Positions 40,359 through 51,584 of a DNA stretch of 64,000 bases are shown here, one piece after another. The stretch comes from Histomonas meleagridis. Lineage: Eukaryota; Parabasalia; Tritrichomonadida; Dientamoebidae. The DNA is taken from the NCBI GenBank assembly GCA_020186115.1, contig WSYJ01000144.1, forward strand, positions 310,001 to 374,000, in the 5' to 3' direction. The notes below the pieces were generated by a model. That model was given only the letters and a program-made list of their open reading frames with translations, made no database searches and was not told where the DNA came from. Position 1 is the stretch's first letter. Each line of letters opens with the position of its first letter. The position numbers and the translations under genes were made by a program.

Positions 40359-42464
40359 TTATGCACGAACACCAAAATTTTGTTCTTTGTTATCATCATT
40401 GCTATTATCATCTTTAATAATAATCATTTTATCATTATCATTAAATGATCCTTCATTAATTTGATTTCTTTTCTTTCGAATGTAAATTAAAAATGTAATA
40501 ATTAATGAAGCAACAATAACGATTCCAATTGCAACTCCAACACCAATATAAAGTTTTGTCTTATCTTCATTTTTAATAACATTGTTTTCAATAATATAAA
40601 AACCTGAATAAGACATGAAATAATCAGAATAAAGACTAACTGTATAATCATAATATATAACTGATGTTGAAATATATGTAGATATTGAATTGATATTCGT
40701 AAGAATAAATGAATTGAAAAATGAACTATAAATACTTAATGTTTGTGTAAATGATAAAATATATGTCACTGAATATGAATGTGTTAAAGTTACATCAGAA
40801 GAATATGTTTCTGTAAATGTGGAATATGATGAAAATGTATTCGATTTTGTAAGCGTATGTGAATATGACCTTGAACTTGACTTAGTAAAAGTATTTGTTT
40901 TAGTTGGTGTAAATGTTCTTGTTGGTATTGGTTTACATCCTTCAATTGTTTTATTCGTAACATTTAATCCACCAAATGTTTTGTTTTGATATGTTTCATA
41001 TACCATAACAGAATTTGCTAAAATATTACTAAAACAATTCACTCCAATTGTTGGAGAAATATCACCATAAAAATAAATACATTTAAGTGAAACACAAAAA
41101 CTAAATGCAAGAGCTTCAATATTTTCCACATTTTTTCCAATGATAATTGTTTCTAACTTTTCACTTGAAGAAAAGGCACTTAATCGAATTTCTACAACAG
41201 AGTTAGGAATTGTTATGTTTGTAAATAAACATTCAGAAAATGCATTATTTTTTATAATTTTTACACTTCTTCCAAATGAAATTGATAATAGCTTTTTACA
41301 CATTTCAAACGCACTTTCTTCTATTGATATAACTGAATCTGGAACTTTAAATTCTTTAGATGAATTTCCATATGGATAACTTATGAGTTTTGTAATACTC
41401 TTATCATATAAAACTCCATCACGTTCTGTGTAATATGGATTTTCTTTGGAAATATTTATAATTTGAAGATTGTCACAACGAATAAATGGATTTGATGATA
41501 TTGAAGAAACTGTTTTTGAAATTGAAACAGTTTTAAGATTCAAACAGCCGTGAAACATGAGAGCCCCAATTGTTTGGACACCTTGATCAAAAAATACACA
41601 TTCAAGGTTTGCGCACCCAAAAAATGCATTTGACCCAACTGTTGTAAGAGGGATTTTGAATTTCAATTTTTTTATTGCATTACAAAATCGAAATGCATTT
41701 GACCCAATACTTGTTACACCTTTTCCATATGAAACATTTTCTATGTGAGGACATGAATCAAATGCATTTTCTCCAATTAAGGTGACTGAATTTGGAATTG
41801 TAAATGTTTTATTGGCTTTTCCAAATGGATAAATAATGAGTTTTGCAATATTTTTGTCATATAAAACTCCATCATGTTCAGAATAATATGGATTTTCTTT
41901 GGAAATGTTTATGAATTTAAGATTTTGACAGTAAATAAATGGATTTGTTAATATTGAAGAAACTGTGCTTGAAATTGTAACATCTTTTAGCGCATAACAA
42001 TTGTAAAACATATAAGATCCGATTGTTTGAACACCTTCATCAAAAAATACACTATCAAGACCAGTACATCCTATGAAGACATTAAACCCAACCGTTGTAA
42101 TAGGACATTTGAATCTCAAATTTTTTAATGATGTGCAATAACTAAATGCATTTGACATAATAATCTCTATACCTTCTCCAAATGAAACATTTTTCAAGAT
42201 ATAACAATAAGAAAATGCACTTTCTCCAATTGATGTAACTGAACTATTAATTACAGCAGTAATTAATAAACTCCATACATAAAAAGCTTTACTTGGAATT
42301 TCTGTAATTCCACTTGAAATAATAACATGCTTTGTCTTGTTTTTGTAATCGTCATTAAATTCACTCGATTTCGTAATAGTTAATGTTGACGTTTTATTAT
42401 CAAAAATTTGGAACGAATGAGAAAAAAAGATAATAAATATGATGAAAATAAAGTTAAAATTCAT
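40359..42464 (-). CDS. BspA-like TpLRR surface protein, long (about 19 LRRs), intact
   Basis: 701 residues from the ATG at 42464 (MNFNFIFIIFIIFFSHSFQIF), chosen because it aligns with the leaders of the relatives. The frame stays open 136 codons further upstream but without homology. Leader, two consecutive LRR blocks separated by the SKENPYY...DGVLYDK...KLIIYPFG insert (which occurs twice), then the Ser/Thr stalk, one membrane helix (YIGVGVAIGIVIVASLIITFLIYI) and a charged tail of about 40 residues. The duplicated insert shows internal doubling of the LRR domain. The stalk DNA is nearly identical to that of the genes at 25689 and 27545. A fragment very like its second LRR block lies at 57690-58184. 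Confidence 0.88.
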   Translation of the reverse strand: MNFNFIFIIFIIFFSHSFQIFDNKTSTLTITKSSEFNDDYKNKTKHVIISSGITEIPSKAFYVWSLLITAVINSSVTSIGESAFSYCYILKNVSFGEGIEIIMSNAFSYCTSLKNLRFKCPITTVGFNVFIGCTGLDSVFFDEGVQTIGSYMFYNCYALKDVTISSTVSSILTNPFIYCQNLKFINISKENPYYSEHDGVLYDKNIAKLIIYPFGKANKTFTIPNSVTLIGENAFDSCPHIENVSYGKGVTSIGSNAFRFCNAIKKLKFKIPLTTVGSNAFFGCANLECVFFDQGVQTIGALMFHGCLNLKTVSISKTVSSISSNPFIRCDNLQIINISKENPYYTERDGVLYDKSITKLISYPYGNSSKEFKVPDSVISIEESAFEMCKKLLSISFGRSVKIIKNNAFSECLFTNITIPNSVVEIRLSAFSSSEKLETIIIGKNVENIEALAFSFCVSLKCIYFYGDISPTIGVNCFSNILANSVMVYETYQNKTFGGLNVTNKTIEGCKPIPTRTFTPTKTNTFTKSSSRSYSHTLTKSNTFSSYSTFTETYSSDVTLTHSYSVTYILSFTQTLSIYSSFFNSFILTNINSISTYISTSVIYYDYTVSLYSDYFMSYSGFYIIENNVIKNEDKTKLYIGVGVAIGIVIVASLIITFLIYIRKKRNQINEGSFNDNDKMIIIKDDNSNDDNKEQNFGVRA

Positions 42465-43420
42465 TTTATTTTTGATTTGTTGTTTAATTAATTGACGTTT
42501 TATCAATGAATAAATAATAACGATTGATATAAATATATTAGAATATAATTTAGTATTTATTTGAAAAGATTTAAAAAGATTGAAGAAATTTGAAAAGAAA
42601 GATGATAAACATTCATTTACATGTTCAAAATAAATAACCAATTGATATAAATTATGATAAAGATATGAATTTCGAATGTTTATTTGTAAATATTTAAATG
42701 TTTCATTACTTTTTAATGAATTATTAAACATGTCATTATGATTTACAGGATAATTATAAATATAATTAAGTTCTTTGTTTTCATTATTTAAAGAATGTTT
42801 AAAATTAGATACTAGCATGTAAAGATAATTTCCAATTACCATTTGTATTGATATCATTGCAAAATAATACAAAATATAATTTTGATTTTTAATTATATAA
42901 TAATTTTTTGACTCAAAAACTACTTCAAAATAAACATGCTTTTTACATTCAAATATATTTATTTGATTTTTTTAAATGACGTATCAATTAAATAAAAAAA
43001 CATATTTATAATTATGTAGTTGGTGATTTATAAGTAGCTAAATAATTAAATTGTGCATTTTGTTTCAAAGAGTTTTTTTAGAAATCATTTTTTTTGTTTT
43101 TTTTCATTTTAGCGATTTAAATAAAATTTAATGTTTGGTTATATTTATTTTTGATATCATAAATACAACTACAATTGGTGAAAATGAAATTATTGTAATT
43201 TCTCTCTTGAGGATTTTTTAAACAATATAATATTTCACTTGAATAACAATATTAATATGGGATATGAAAAAATCTTATTGCGAAGAAATTCGTTTTAAGA
43301 TTATGGAAAAATTTTAATATATATAAGAAATAATATTCCAAAGAATTATTTTAAAATCATGAAATCCAATAAATATTATAAGTTGGAATTTTAATGTTTT
43401 ACTTATGAAATCCTTTTATA
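42465..43420. other. Intergenic between two BspA-like genes
   Basis: About 950 bp, strongly A+T rich. The 30-60 bp directly upstream of the ATG at 42464 match those upstream of 45034 (encoding KQQIKNK in frame), so the 5' flank was duplicated with the gene. No other feature found. Confidence 0.4.
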
Positions 43421-45034
43421 TCATACGTATACGACAAATTTGTCTTCTTTGAAATCTTTTGCAAATGGATCTTCTTCAACATTATGTTTTGCATAGTCTA
43501 ATGGAAGATGTGTTTCTATTACTTCCATATCATTATCGCTATCTCCAACTTCACTTGTATTTTCTATCGTATCTTGACGATTATTTCTAACACGAACTAA
43601 TAGCAAAATAATCAATACAATAATAACAACCAAAGCAGATGTAACTCCAACTCCAATATAAAGATTTGTATTATCAGTATTTTTATTTTCGCTATTTTTA
43701 GCATAAAAATTAAGACCTGAGTAAAAAGTGAAATATTTAGAATAACTAATAAGTGTATAACCATAAAATACAATCGGTGTTAGAATATATGTTAATGATG
43801 AATCGATTTGGGTAAGAATAAATGAATTTGTGTATGAACTATAAAAACTTAATGTTTGCGTATAAGATACAATATATGATAATGTATATGAACATGTTAC
43901 ATCAGAGTCAAATGTATTTGAATATGTAAATGTAAGTGATGGTAATGGGTTACAATCACTAATTATTCCTTTAGTGATTTTTAATTCTCCGAATGATTCA
44001 CCTTGATATTTTTCATATACCATAACAGTATCTGCTAAAACATTTGTAAAACAAGTACCATTAATTGTTGGACAAGTTTCGCCATAAAAATAAATACACT
44101 TGAGTGAATTACAATCTGAAAATGCATTTCTTCCAATATCTCTTACACTTTCTCCAATGATAATTGATTCCAATTGTTTACAGGTTGAAAAACAACTTAC
44201 TTGTATTTCAACAACAGAGTTTGGAATTGTGAAGTTTGTGAATGAACATTCATAGAATGCATAACTATGTATTGCTATTACATTATCACTTAATGTAATT
44301 GAAGTTAGTTTCTTGCACCCTTCAAAAGCATGTGCTTCAATCGAATTTACTGAGTCTGGAGCTGTGTAGCTTTCTGTGGTATTTCCACATGGATAACAGA
44401 TGATTTTTGTGATTCCTTTATCATATAAAACACCATCGCATTCATAGTTAGAATAATACGAATTTTCGCTGGAAACATTTATGAATTGAAGTTTTAGACA
44501 ACGTAGAAAAGGATTTGTTGATATCGAAGAAACTGTGCTTGGAATTGTAACAGACTTAAGTTTAACACAATTTTGAAACATATAAGTTCCAATTGTTTGA
44601 ACATTTTCACCGAAATATACAGTTTCAAGATCCGAGCAATCATAAAATACATTGGATCCAACTATTGATAGAGGACTTTTAATTTTTATCTCTTTTAATG
44701 ATCGACAATATTGAAATGCATGGCCGCTAATATTTGTAACACCTTCACCAAATGTAATATTATCTAATTTATTACAATAATAAAATGCTCTTTCCCCAAT
44801 TGTTGTAACTGAGTCATTAATTACAGCTGTTATCATTGAGGTCCATCTATAAAAAGCATTGTCTGGAATTTCAGTTATTCCGCTTGAAATGATAACATGT
44901 TTCGTTAAGTTTTGATATTCTTTTGTAAATTCACTCGAATTCGTAACAGTTAATGTTGATGTTTCATTATCAAAAATTTGTAACGAATTAGAAAAAAAAA
45001 AAATAAATACTATGAGAATAAAGTTAAAATTCAT
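43421..45034 (-). CDS. BspA-like TpLRR surface protein, intact
   Basis: 537 residues from the ATG at 45034 (MNFNFILIVFIFFFSNSLQIF). Leader, about 12 TpLRRs, a short stalk (TFTYSNTFDSDVTCSYTLSYIVSYTQTLSFYSS), a membrane helix (YIGVGVTSALVVIIVLIILLLVRV) and an acidic tail ending FKEDKFVVYV. The stalk differs in DNA from the other three genes, so it did not take part in the homogenisation seen there. The frame is open further upstream without a supported start. Confidence 0.88.
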   Translation of the reverse strand: MNFNFILIVFIFFFSNSLQIFDNETSTLTVTNSSEFTKEYQNLTKHVIISSGITEIPDNAFYRWTSMITAVINDSVTTIGERAFYYCNKLDNITFGEGVTNISGHAFQYCRSLKEIKIKSPLSIVGSNVFYDCSDLETVYFGENVQTIGTYMFQNCVKLKSVTIPSTVSSISTNPFLRCLKLQFINVSSENSYYSNYECDGVLYDKGITKIICYPCGNTTESYTAPDSVNSIEAHAFEGCKKLTSITLSDNVIAIHSYAFYECSFTNFTIPNSVVEIQVSCFSTCKQLESIIIGESVRDIGRNAFSDCNSLKCIYFYGETCPTINGTCFTNVLADTVMVYEKYQGESFGELKITKGIISDCNPLPSLTFTYSNTFDSDVTCSYTLSYIVSYTQTLSFYSSYTNSFILTQIDSSLTYILTPIVFYGYTLISYSKYFTFYSGLNFYAKNSENKNTDNTNLYIGVGVTSALVVIIVLIILLLVRVRNNRQDTIENTSEVGDSDNDMEVIETHLPLDYAKHNVEEDPFAKDFKEDKFVVYV

Positions 45035-45429
45035 CTTATTTTTGATTTGTTGTTTAATTAATTTATGCTTTATTGATGAATGGGTGATAAATAATAAATA
45101 ACAAAGATAATTTATGGAAAAAATATTTAAAAAATTATTAATAAAATTGAATTTTTGGTTCAAATAATACTTAATTTTTTCATTTTTTAAACAATGCTTA
45201 AAACTATTTATTGGCATGTAAAAATTTGCACCAAATGATAAATAACCTAGCATCCAAAACCTACCTTAGAAAAAAATGAATTACCATCATACTGTCTAAA
45301 AAACCAAACAAAATAAATTTATCTTTTAAGAGTTGGTTCAGTCCTTTTTGGTTTTTGTAAGACGTGATTTTAACGGTCTCGAATTATTTTTCTTCTAACT
45401 AAAAATAAATTTTATTATTGAATCAATTC
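45035..45429. other. Intergenic
   Basis: Contains a TTAACGGTCTCG at about 45371 on the plus strand, of the promoter-motif type, without a clear downstream plus-strand gene. Otherwise nothing seen. Confidence 0.35.
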
Positions 45430-46020
45430 GAAATTTTATTGAGATTATAATGGAATGCTCCACAACCAAATGCGCCTAAAATGATATGGTCAACGTTATT
45501 CTAAATACAACATTGAAAAATTGTTTGAATACGTGAATCTCTCTATTAAGTTGATCAATATCGATACCTTTTCGAACGCTAAGATAATCAACAGCAGATG
45601 TAATAAGTGTTGCAAAAATTGGTTTGTCCAAAAGTGTAAAATCTAGTAATTTTTCCTTCAAATTGTACATTTGGACTGAAAATTAAGTAACTGGATGCTT
45701 CGCCTTTGGTATTATATATGCTTTATTCATAAAATTCATTCTTTTGTATTAAGGAATAATTAATTTTATGAAAGTTGTCCTGGTATATAATCTTCTTGTG
45801 AACTTACTTTTCTTGTTATGGCTGGTACATTCATTGTAACAGGTGCATTGAATACTATTTGGAAGATTTCTCTGGTGACTGAATCAGACGAAAACTTTAT
45901 TGAGTCGATGGTTGCTTGTAACGTTTAGATAACCTATTCAATTTTCGCTTTTTGAATGCGCCGATCATAGCTAAAGCGACCTGGTATTTTGTTTCACTAA
46001 ATTTTTACTTGTCCTGGACT
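45430..46020 (-). pseudogene. Degraded PARG-like (TIGR02452/DUF2263) gene
   Basis: Read on the minus strand in shifting frames. The pieces are VTREIFQIVFNAPVTMNVPAITRKVSS, then SIYNTKGEASSYLIFSPNVQFE, then LLDKPIFATLITSAVDYLSVRKGIDIDQLNREIH, and finally NVDHIILGAFGCGAFHYN. The SPNV and LGAfGCGaF motifs are those of the microbial-type poly(ADP-ribose) glycohydrolase-like family (TIGR02452, macrodomain fold). At least three frameshifts and a stop separate the pieces, more than the homopolymer breaks elsewhere, so I call it dead. Confidence 0.5.
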
Positions 46021-46189
46021 TTGCAAAACAAAAATGAACAATTCAGTTTATTCAATAAAAAATATTTTTCTTAAATAAAGAAAATGTTGCTCAAGTAGTT
46101 CTTTCAGTGTTTGATATATTTGATAATAATTGTCAGTATTCATTAGTAAAATAATTTATTCACTATTTGTAGCAGGAATGAATAATTCA

Positions 46190-46900
46190 AAAGTCTATAT
46201 GAATATCATTAAAGAAATAAAAAAAATTTGAAGATAACAAACAGATACAAAGTAAAATACATAAAGTTTTCTTGAAAAATGATTTTGAAAATATGTTATC
46301 AAGAATCAAATTATTTTCTTGAGAGAATGATTCAAGAAAATTTATGTGAATCGAACATAATTGAACAGGTGAGAGAAGAATCATATTTTATACCTTACAT
46401 GTCCAAAAATTCCAGAAGAGAATGACTATTTGAAACCAAAAATGGGAAACATTAAAGAACTTTCAAAGAATGATTGGGAAATTAACAAGAAATTAATCAA
46501 AGAAAGTGTTAATCCAAATGAAATTGCAAAAATAATTCGAAATGATGAAATAGAAAAACTTCAAGAAATATCATCACAACCAAATTTTGATTTTAATCAA
46601 ACAATTGAACCATCACTTTATGAAAGATGTTCATTTATTAATAAAAAAAATGTTTCATTAATTGATTATGCAGCATTTTTTTTCTTCTATTAAATGTTTT
46701 AAATATTTACGTATGAATAATGCAAATGTAAATAACACATGTAAACATGCAATTGCAGGTGGAAATGAAGAAATCATTCATCATTTGAGGATGCATATGA
46801 AATAGCAATTGAATTCCATCGAAATGATATCTTCAAATACATACATGAAAATAAAATATGTCATATTAAAAAAAAAAAAAAAATTAAAAATTTAAAAAAT
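46190..46900 (+). pseudogene. DUF3447-domain pseudogene (copy 1)
   Basis: Similarity to the gene at 29385 starts around 46215 (FEDNKQIQSKIHKVFLKNDFENML) and continues through ERMIQENLCESNIIEQ, KMGNIKELSKNDWEINKKLIKESVNPNEIAKIIRNDEIEKLQEIS and NVSLIDYAAF. It has several frame changes, an extra T in the run at about 46679, and a 22-bp deletion at about 46775 between two ATCATTCAT copies. It ends in an A-rich stretch near 46880 with no ankyrin units behind it. Confidence 0.7.
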
Positions 46901-47302
46901 GAAAAAATTCCAAAGATCTGGCTAGCAGATGCTCATTTGGGAAAGTATCTAATAACAACCCGCTCACCTCATGTTTTTGGTCTTTTCTTTTATCAATTAT
47001 AATTTTTACACGCATATTTTTATAGTTTTTTTAATATTAACACATTAACAAATTTTTTCAATCCCAATATTTTTTCTATTATACTCATTTCTTTTTTATA
47101 ATTTTATATCTATATCTTAATAAGTTTATTTTAAAAATTTCTTATTGTTTGCTTCGCTTTGATCCGCAAACGGCGCGAAGCGCATTCTTGTTATGATAAG
47201 ATTCTCAATTAAAATATCTAAAAATCAATCAGAAGAAATTCAAAAATGCATTATATTTGGAATAAATAGCTATATTATATTACCATATTATACAGAAACC
47301 TT
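46901..47302. other. Intergenic with a hairpin
   Basis: T-rich sequence. At about 47154-47184 GCTTCGC and GCGAAGC form a 7-bp stem around a 17-base loop, in the most G+C-rich stretch of this interval. No gene seen. Confidence 0.35.
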
Positions 47303-48260
47303 TTGAAAATGTTGAATCGAGGATACTCAAAATTTTATTATTTATCTTTCCCAAAAAGTGGTTTCAACTTGTTATTGATGAAACTCTCGAAATCATTAGA
47401 ATCAATTGTCTTTAATTTAAACGAAAATAATTTAGAAACATCAGTTCAAGAAACAATTAATTTATTTGTTGATGTACTACCATATACATTTAACTATCTT
47501 GTTACCATACTTATATTTCAGTATTTGTTTCTCAAGCTTATGATGAAAATACATATATTAAATATTTATTGATTTTAAATGCAAAAGAAGAAGAAGAAGA
47601 AGAAAAAAAAAAAAAAAAAAAAACCAAAGTAAAACTGAAGTTAATATTGTTCAAATATTTTGTAAATATTTACTGAAAATAAAAAAGCAAGAATCATATT
47701 TCCTTCTTGAAAAGATGATCGAAGAAGAAATAGGTGAACCATCTTCAGTAAAGAATGTGAACACATTATATTTTTCTCAATATAAAACAAAAGAAGAAAT
47801 AAACAAATTAATGAACAAATGGGCAGAACCTCATAAATTATCAAAAAATGCTTGGAAATTTCATATGCAATATGTAAAAGAAGGAGTTAATCCATTAGAG
47901 GTTGCGAAATGATGATTTAGAAAAGCTTCAAGAAATATCATCACATAATGAATTTGACTTTAATCAAATAATTGAACCATCACTTTCTGAAAGATGTTCA
48001 TTTGTTAATACTAAAAATGTTTCATTAATTGATTATTGTGCATTTTTTAGTTTGATTAAATGTTTTAAATATTTATTATCAAATAATTCTAATATTAAAA
48101 ATACATCTAAATATGCAATTGCAGGTGGAAACTTAGAAATTATTTATTTATGAGAACAAAACAATTCATCATTTAAAGAAGCATCTGAAACAACGATCGA
48201 ATTTCATCGAAATGAAATTTTTCGTTCTCTTTATGAAAATAAAATTAACATTTTTTTTCC
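47303..48260 (+). pseudogene. DUF3447-domain pseudogene (copy 2)
   Basis: N-terminal part from about 47380 (SKSLESIVFNLNENNLETSVQETINLF). An A-rich break lies near 47600, then IVQIFCKYLLKIKKQESYFLLEKMIEEEIGE, LSKNAWKFHMQYVKEGVNPLEVAK and NDDLEKLQEISSHNEFDFNQIIEPSLSERCSF...SLIDYCAFFSLIKCFKYLLSNN. An 11-bp deletion at about 47908 removes the IIR of AKIIRNDD. The conserved Cys of IIHLCEQN is a TGA at about 48151. Two copies of the same family lie within 2 kb, in the same orientation. Dead by several independent lesions. Confidence 0.72.
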
Positions 48261-49085
48261 ATACGTGCTTGCCACATTTTTAGAATTTCAGGTGGCAATG
48301 AAAGAGTTTAAGTATATAAGTGGTCCAAGAAAATTTAAAACGAGAATATCTCGAAAACGATCCATAGGTGTATAGTAAAAATTTAGTGACATTGCTTCTA
48401 TTATGTGTAGAGTATAAATAATTCAAAAAATCGAATTTAAAATCTTGATCATTCCATGCTGGCAGATGCGCATCTGTAATCTCAAAATGTTCATTTTCAA
48501 TTATCTGTAAGAACAACATTTCTATGTAGCTAGTCATTCTATATATCAAGCATCAACATGATTCTTTCTCTCCTTTCATGAAAAATCAATAGATCAACTT
48601 GATTTACTTATAGAGAAAGATGTACCACTACAAATCGCTTAGCCACACCTATTAACGTAAACTATAAACCTAAGTCTAAACTATATATCAATGTTGAAAT
48701 GTTTTCAACGTCCAATATCAAGAAAACTAATAACAAAATCATTTCATCATGTCTTTTAATATGTAACTAGAATAAAACTTCTATATTTTTTATAATTAAT
48801 TGCATGCAATTGGATATCTTTTAGCATAAGTGTGAAGTTCACTGTTTATATATTCTAGGAAGATCAATTCACGGTAATAAAAATTAACAATCGAACACTG
48901 TGCTTTTTATGCAATAAAATTACATAGAATGATACACCATCACTCTTTGATCAAATATATGTTATAAGCGTAGTGGCAAGTGAAGAAGATAGGTGCAAAA
49001 GCTTTTCTTTTCACTGCTTCTTAACGTATGAACGATAAGTCTTTCAATTCATAACGATCATGTCAAATCAATTTTAACAAATTTA
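48261..49085. other. Intergenic with a minus-strand coding-like fragment
   Basis: Between 48280 and 48549 the minus strand is open for about 85 codons (EHFEITDAHLPAWNDQDFKFDFLNYLYSTHNRS...). No family is recognised and the AAAACGAGAATATCTCGAAAAC stretch region looks like transposon-derived non-coding DNA. 48550-49085 holds nothing I recognise; it would include the left end of the transposon that follows, but I find no terminal inverted repeat. Confidence 0.3.
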
Positions 49086-51065
49086 ATGAGCAAAAAAACA
49101 GAGAAAGCAACCCTTTCCAGGCAAATTGGTAGGCTAAAAAAGGATATTTCTAATCTTGAACAATCATTGGGGTACTACAAGAAAAGAACCCAGATACTCG
49201 AGAAAATAATAGAAGATCATGATCCCACATTACTTCCACCAAGATCTTTCAAGGGTCAAAGGGAGTTCTATGAAGAATATTTGAGGAAATAAAAATCGGT
49301 TGACGAGCCCGTATACAAACCCATACCTTTTGGGGAACAATTATCATTTGAATCACAGAACAATTCCAATCGTTTTCCTAAATCTCGGCAATGGAGTCCC
49401 AATGTAATTATATTTTGTTTCATATTAAGAACTCTCAGAAGTAAGTGTTATGACTATCTTCGCTCCGTCATAACATTGCCATGTAAACAGACGCTGTACA
49501 ATCACTTTAGCCATATTCAAAATTCGTGGAAGGAGTGTTTAACCATATGTTCGGAAACAATCCGCATTATCAACCTATTTAGAAGAAGACATAACATTCA
49601 GTATTCTGAGAAAGTGGATATTGTTTTGGGTATAGATGCTATGTCAATGGAACCTGTTACAAAAGAAATTTATGATGCAAAGAGAGGGGACAATAATGCA
49701 TTTTTAATACATTTACAACCTTTATCATGCAAGTATAAATGTCTTCCTTTACATGTGTTACCATACAAGAAGGGCAATGCAGATGAAGATGTCAGAATTC
49801 GGCTAAGATATCTTGCTGATTTTTTAGATGCAAATGGTTTCAATGTTCGCTGTATAGCAAGTGACGGTGATTCTGGATACTCTATAATTCATCGCGAACA
49901 GTTCAACAAGTGGTGGCCTATTTTTAGAAATAAGGGAATTGAAGATGCACTTGGGATTCTGCAGAATGATAGATTGATAATTGGCGACTTCTTACATCTA
50001 TTGAAAAATGCTAGAAGCAGGATATTGAATGGACAAATCTCAATATGTACAGACGGTAAGCTAGCCTTCACCGCGCTTGATATGGAAAAAGTACTACAGC
50101 TTGGAGCTCCATTAACAGACACGTCACCAAAGGGAAGGATGAAGGATCATTATTGTTTGAAGATCTTTACTATGGAAAACTTCTTCCAATTGTTACATTC
50201 TAGCCACATTAACATGGCGTTTTACATACTTCCGTATGCTCTATGGTCACATGCTATTCGTAATTCATCGCTGTCACCTCAAACACGACTGGATTATCTT
50301 TGTTCTTTACTTGATATTTTTGCATATCATGCAAAAAACTTAGACAGGCTAACACCAAATGTACAACAAGTGAAACGTGGTCATGGTACGCAATATTGTT
50401 GTTCACTCAATCAATGCATTCGAATTATGAACACATTGATTGGTGTTTTGAGAGAGTTAAGAGCAAGGTCTGATGATCTGTGTCTGGAAAGATTGGGAAC
50501 ACATAATGTTGAATGTCAGTTTGGTTTAATACGTATTATGTGTCATAACAAACACAGCTGGGAAAAGATTATGAGTGCATTTTCACGTCTCACCTTAATG
50601 AATGATTTGACAACTGTGATAGGTCGAAAGATCAACATAAGAACCAGGATGAATGTAGGTGGAGTGAAACTTACTGAAAAGCAGGGCAATGTATTTGAGG
50701 AGTCACCCCAAGAGCTAACTATGGAACAAGTGTTTGAGGCTGTTAATGTCGTCATGGAGAGACAAGCTGGAAGTGAAGATATACCATTTGAAACTGCTAT
50801 TGAGTTATGCCCTGACCTGGCAGAGTTTGTGATGTGGTTGAATAGAATTAATGCTCAGTGGAAGGTGACAGGTGTTAGGTTGGAAGAAACCTACCAAGGA
50901 AGTCTAATCAGCAATTGTACAATCTTAGCCAGACTCATTTCATTTTGCAAAAATGAGCCTATAAATGATGCAGACCTTGGAGATGAGGATACCAAAGAAC
51001 AACAATCAGTAAGGCTGAAAGAAAATTTGTTTTGTGAGACAACCACACCTACCAGAAACGAATAA
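49086..51065 (+). pseudogene. DDE transposase (P-element/THAP9-like) with one in-frame TAA
   Basis: One reading frame of 660 codons, interrupted only by TAA at 49290. Residues 1-68 form a coiled-coil region (SRQIGRLKKDISNLEQSLGYYKKR). After the stop the frame continues SVDEPVYKPIPFG...SRQWSPNVIIFCFILRTLRSKCYDYLRS.ITLPCKQTLYNHF, the P-element-type region before the catalytic core. Candidate catalytic acids are Asp in VLGIDAMSM, Asp in IASDGDSGY, and the Asp in IIGDFLHLLKNARSRIL; a later GTHNVECQFGLIR could give the Glu. No terminal repeats or target duplication found. Codon use is less A+T biased than neighbours, suggesting recent arrival. Confidence 0.75.
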
Positions 51066-51584
51066 TAAACGACCGTTTAAAGTATAAATTGGGAAAATCA
51101 AGCATGTTTTCACTTGTTTGAGTAACAAAGACACGATAACAGGAATAATGCTTTTTATAAACAGAATTAGAATATGAATTGAGAGTTGAAGAATATAAAC
51201 AAATTGCGATTTATTATCTTCCAAACCAACGTTCTCATATATGATATCAACATAACTATTTAACATACTGAGGTATTAGGTGAGATATTGCATGTTCTTT
51301 TTTACTTTCCAAGTCATTTGGTGGGTTGGACCACGTATTTTAAGTATTTTTATTTGAATGGGCATTACTGATTAATAAGTAAATTTGATTATTTAATGTG
51401 AAATAAAGTTAATTAAAATCTTAGATAATTAAAATATCTTCATTATTTTTTATTATTATATGTTCAAAATCATTTTTTCTAAATTTAATTGTAATATAAG
51501 GAGTTATCAAAAGCGTTTTCGAATTTAATAATATATTGAAACGTTGAAGGTGTACACGTTTATTTACAAGTGGCCGTTTACGAA
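51066..51584. other. Intergenic
   Basis: Sequence between the transposase stop and the PRP38 stop. It includes AACGACCGTTTAAAG at about 51069-51083, of the promoter-motif type. The right end of the transposon should be here, but its boundary is not visible. Confidence 0.35.

Noticed and set aside
42465-42872. Extended N-terminus of the BspA-like gene at 40359
   Set aside because: It needs a non-ATG start and shows no similarity to relatives, whose leaders align with the ATG at 42464. The same applies to 45035-45253.
46901-47302. Intrinsic terminator at the GCTTCGC/GCGAAGC hairpin
   Set aside because: The genome is eukaryotic and the loop is long; the hairpin is noted only as a local structure.
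48840-51300. Terminal inverted repeats of the transposon
   Set aside because: Only short chance matches (for example CCACACCT on both sides, in direct orientation) were found, not enough to define the ends.
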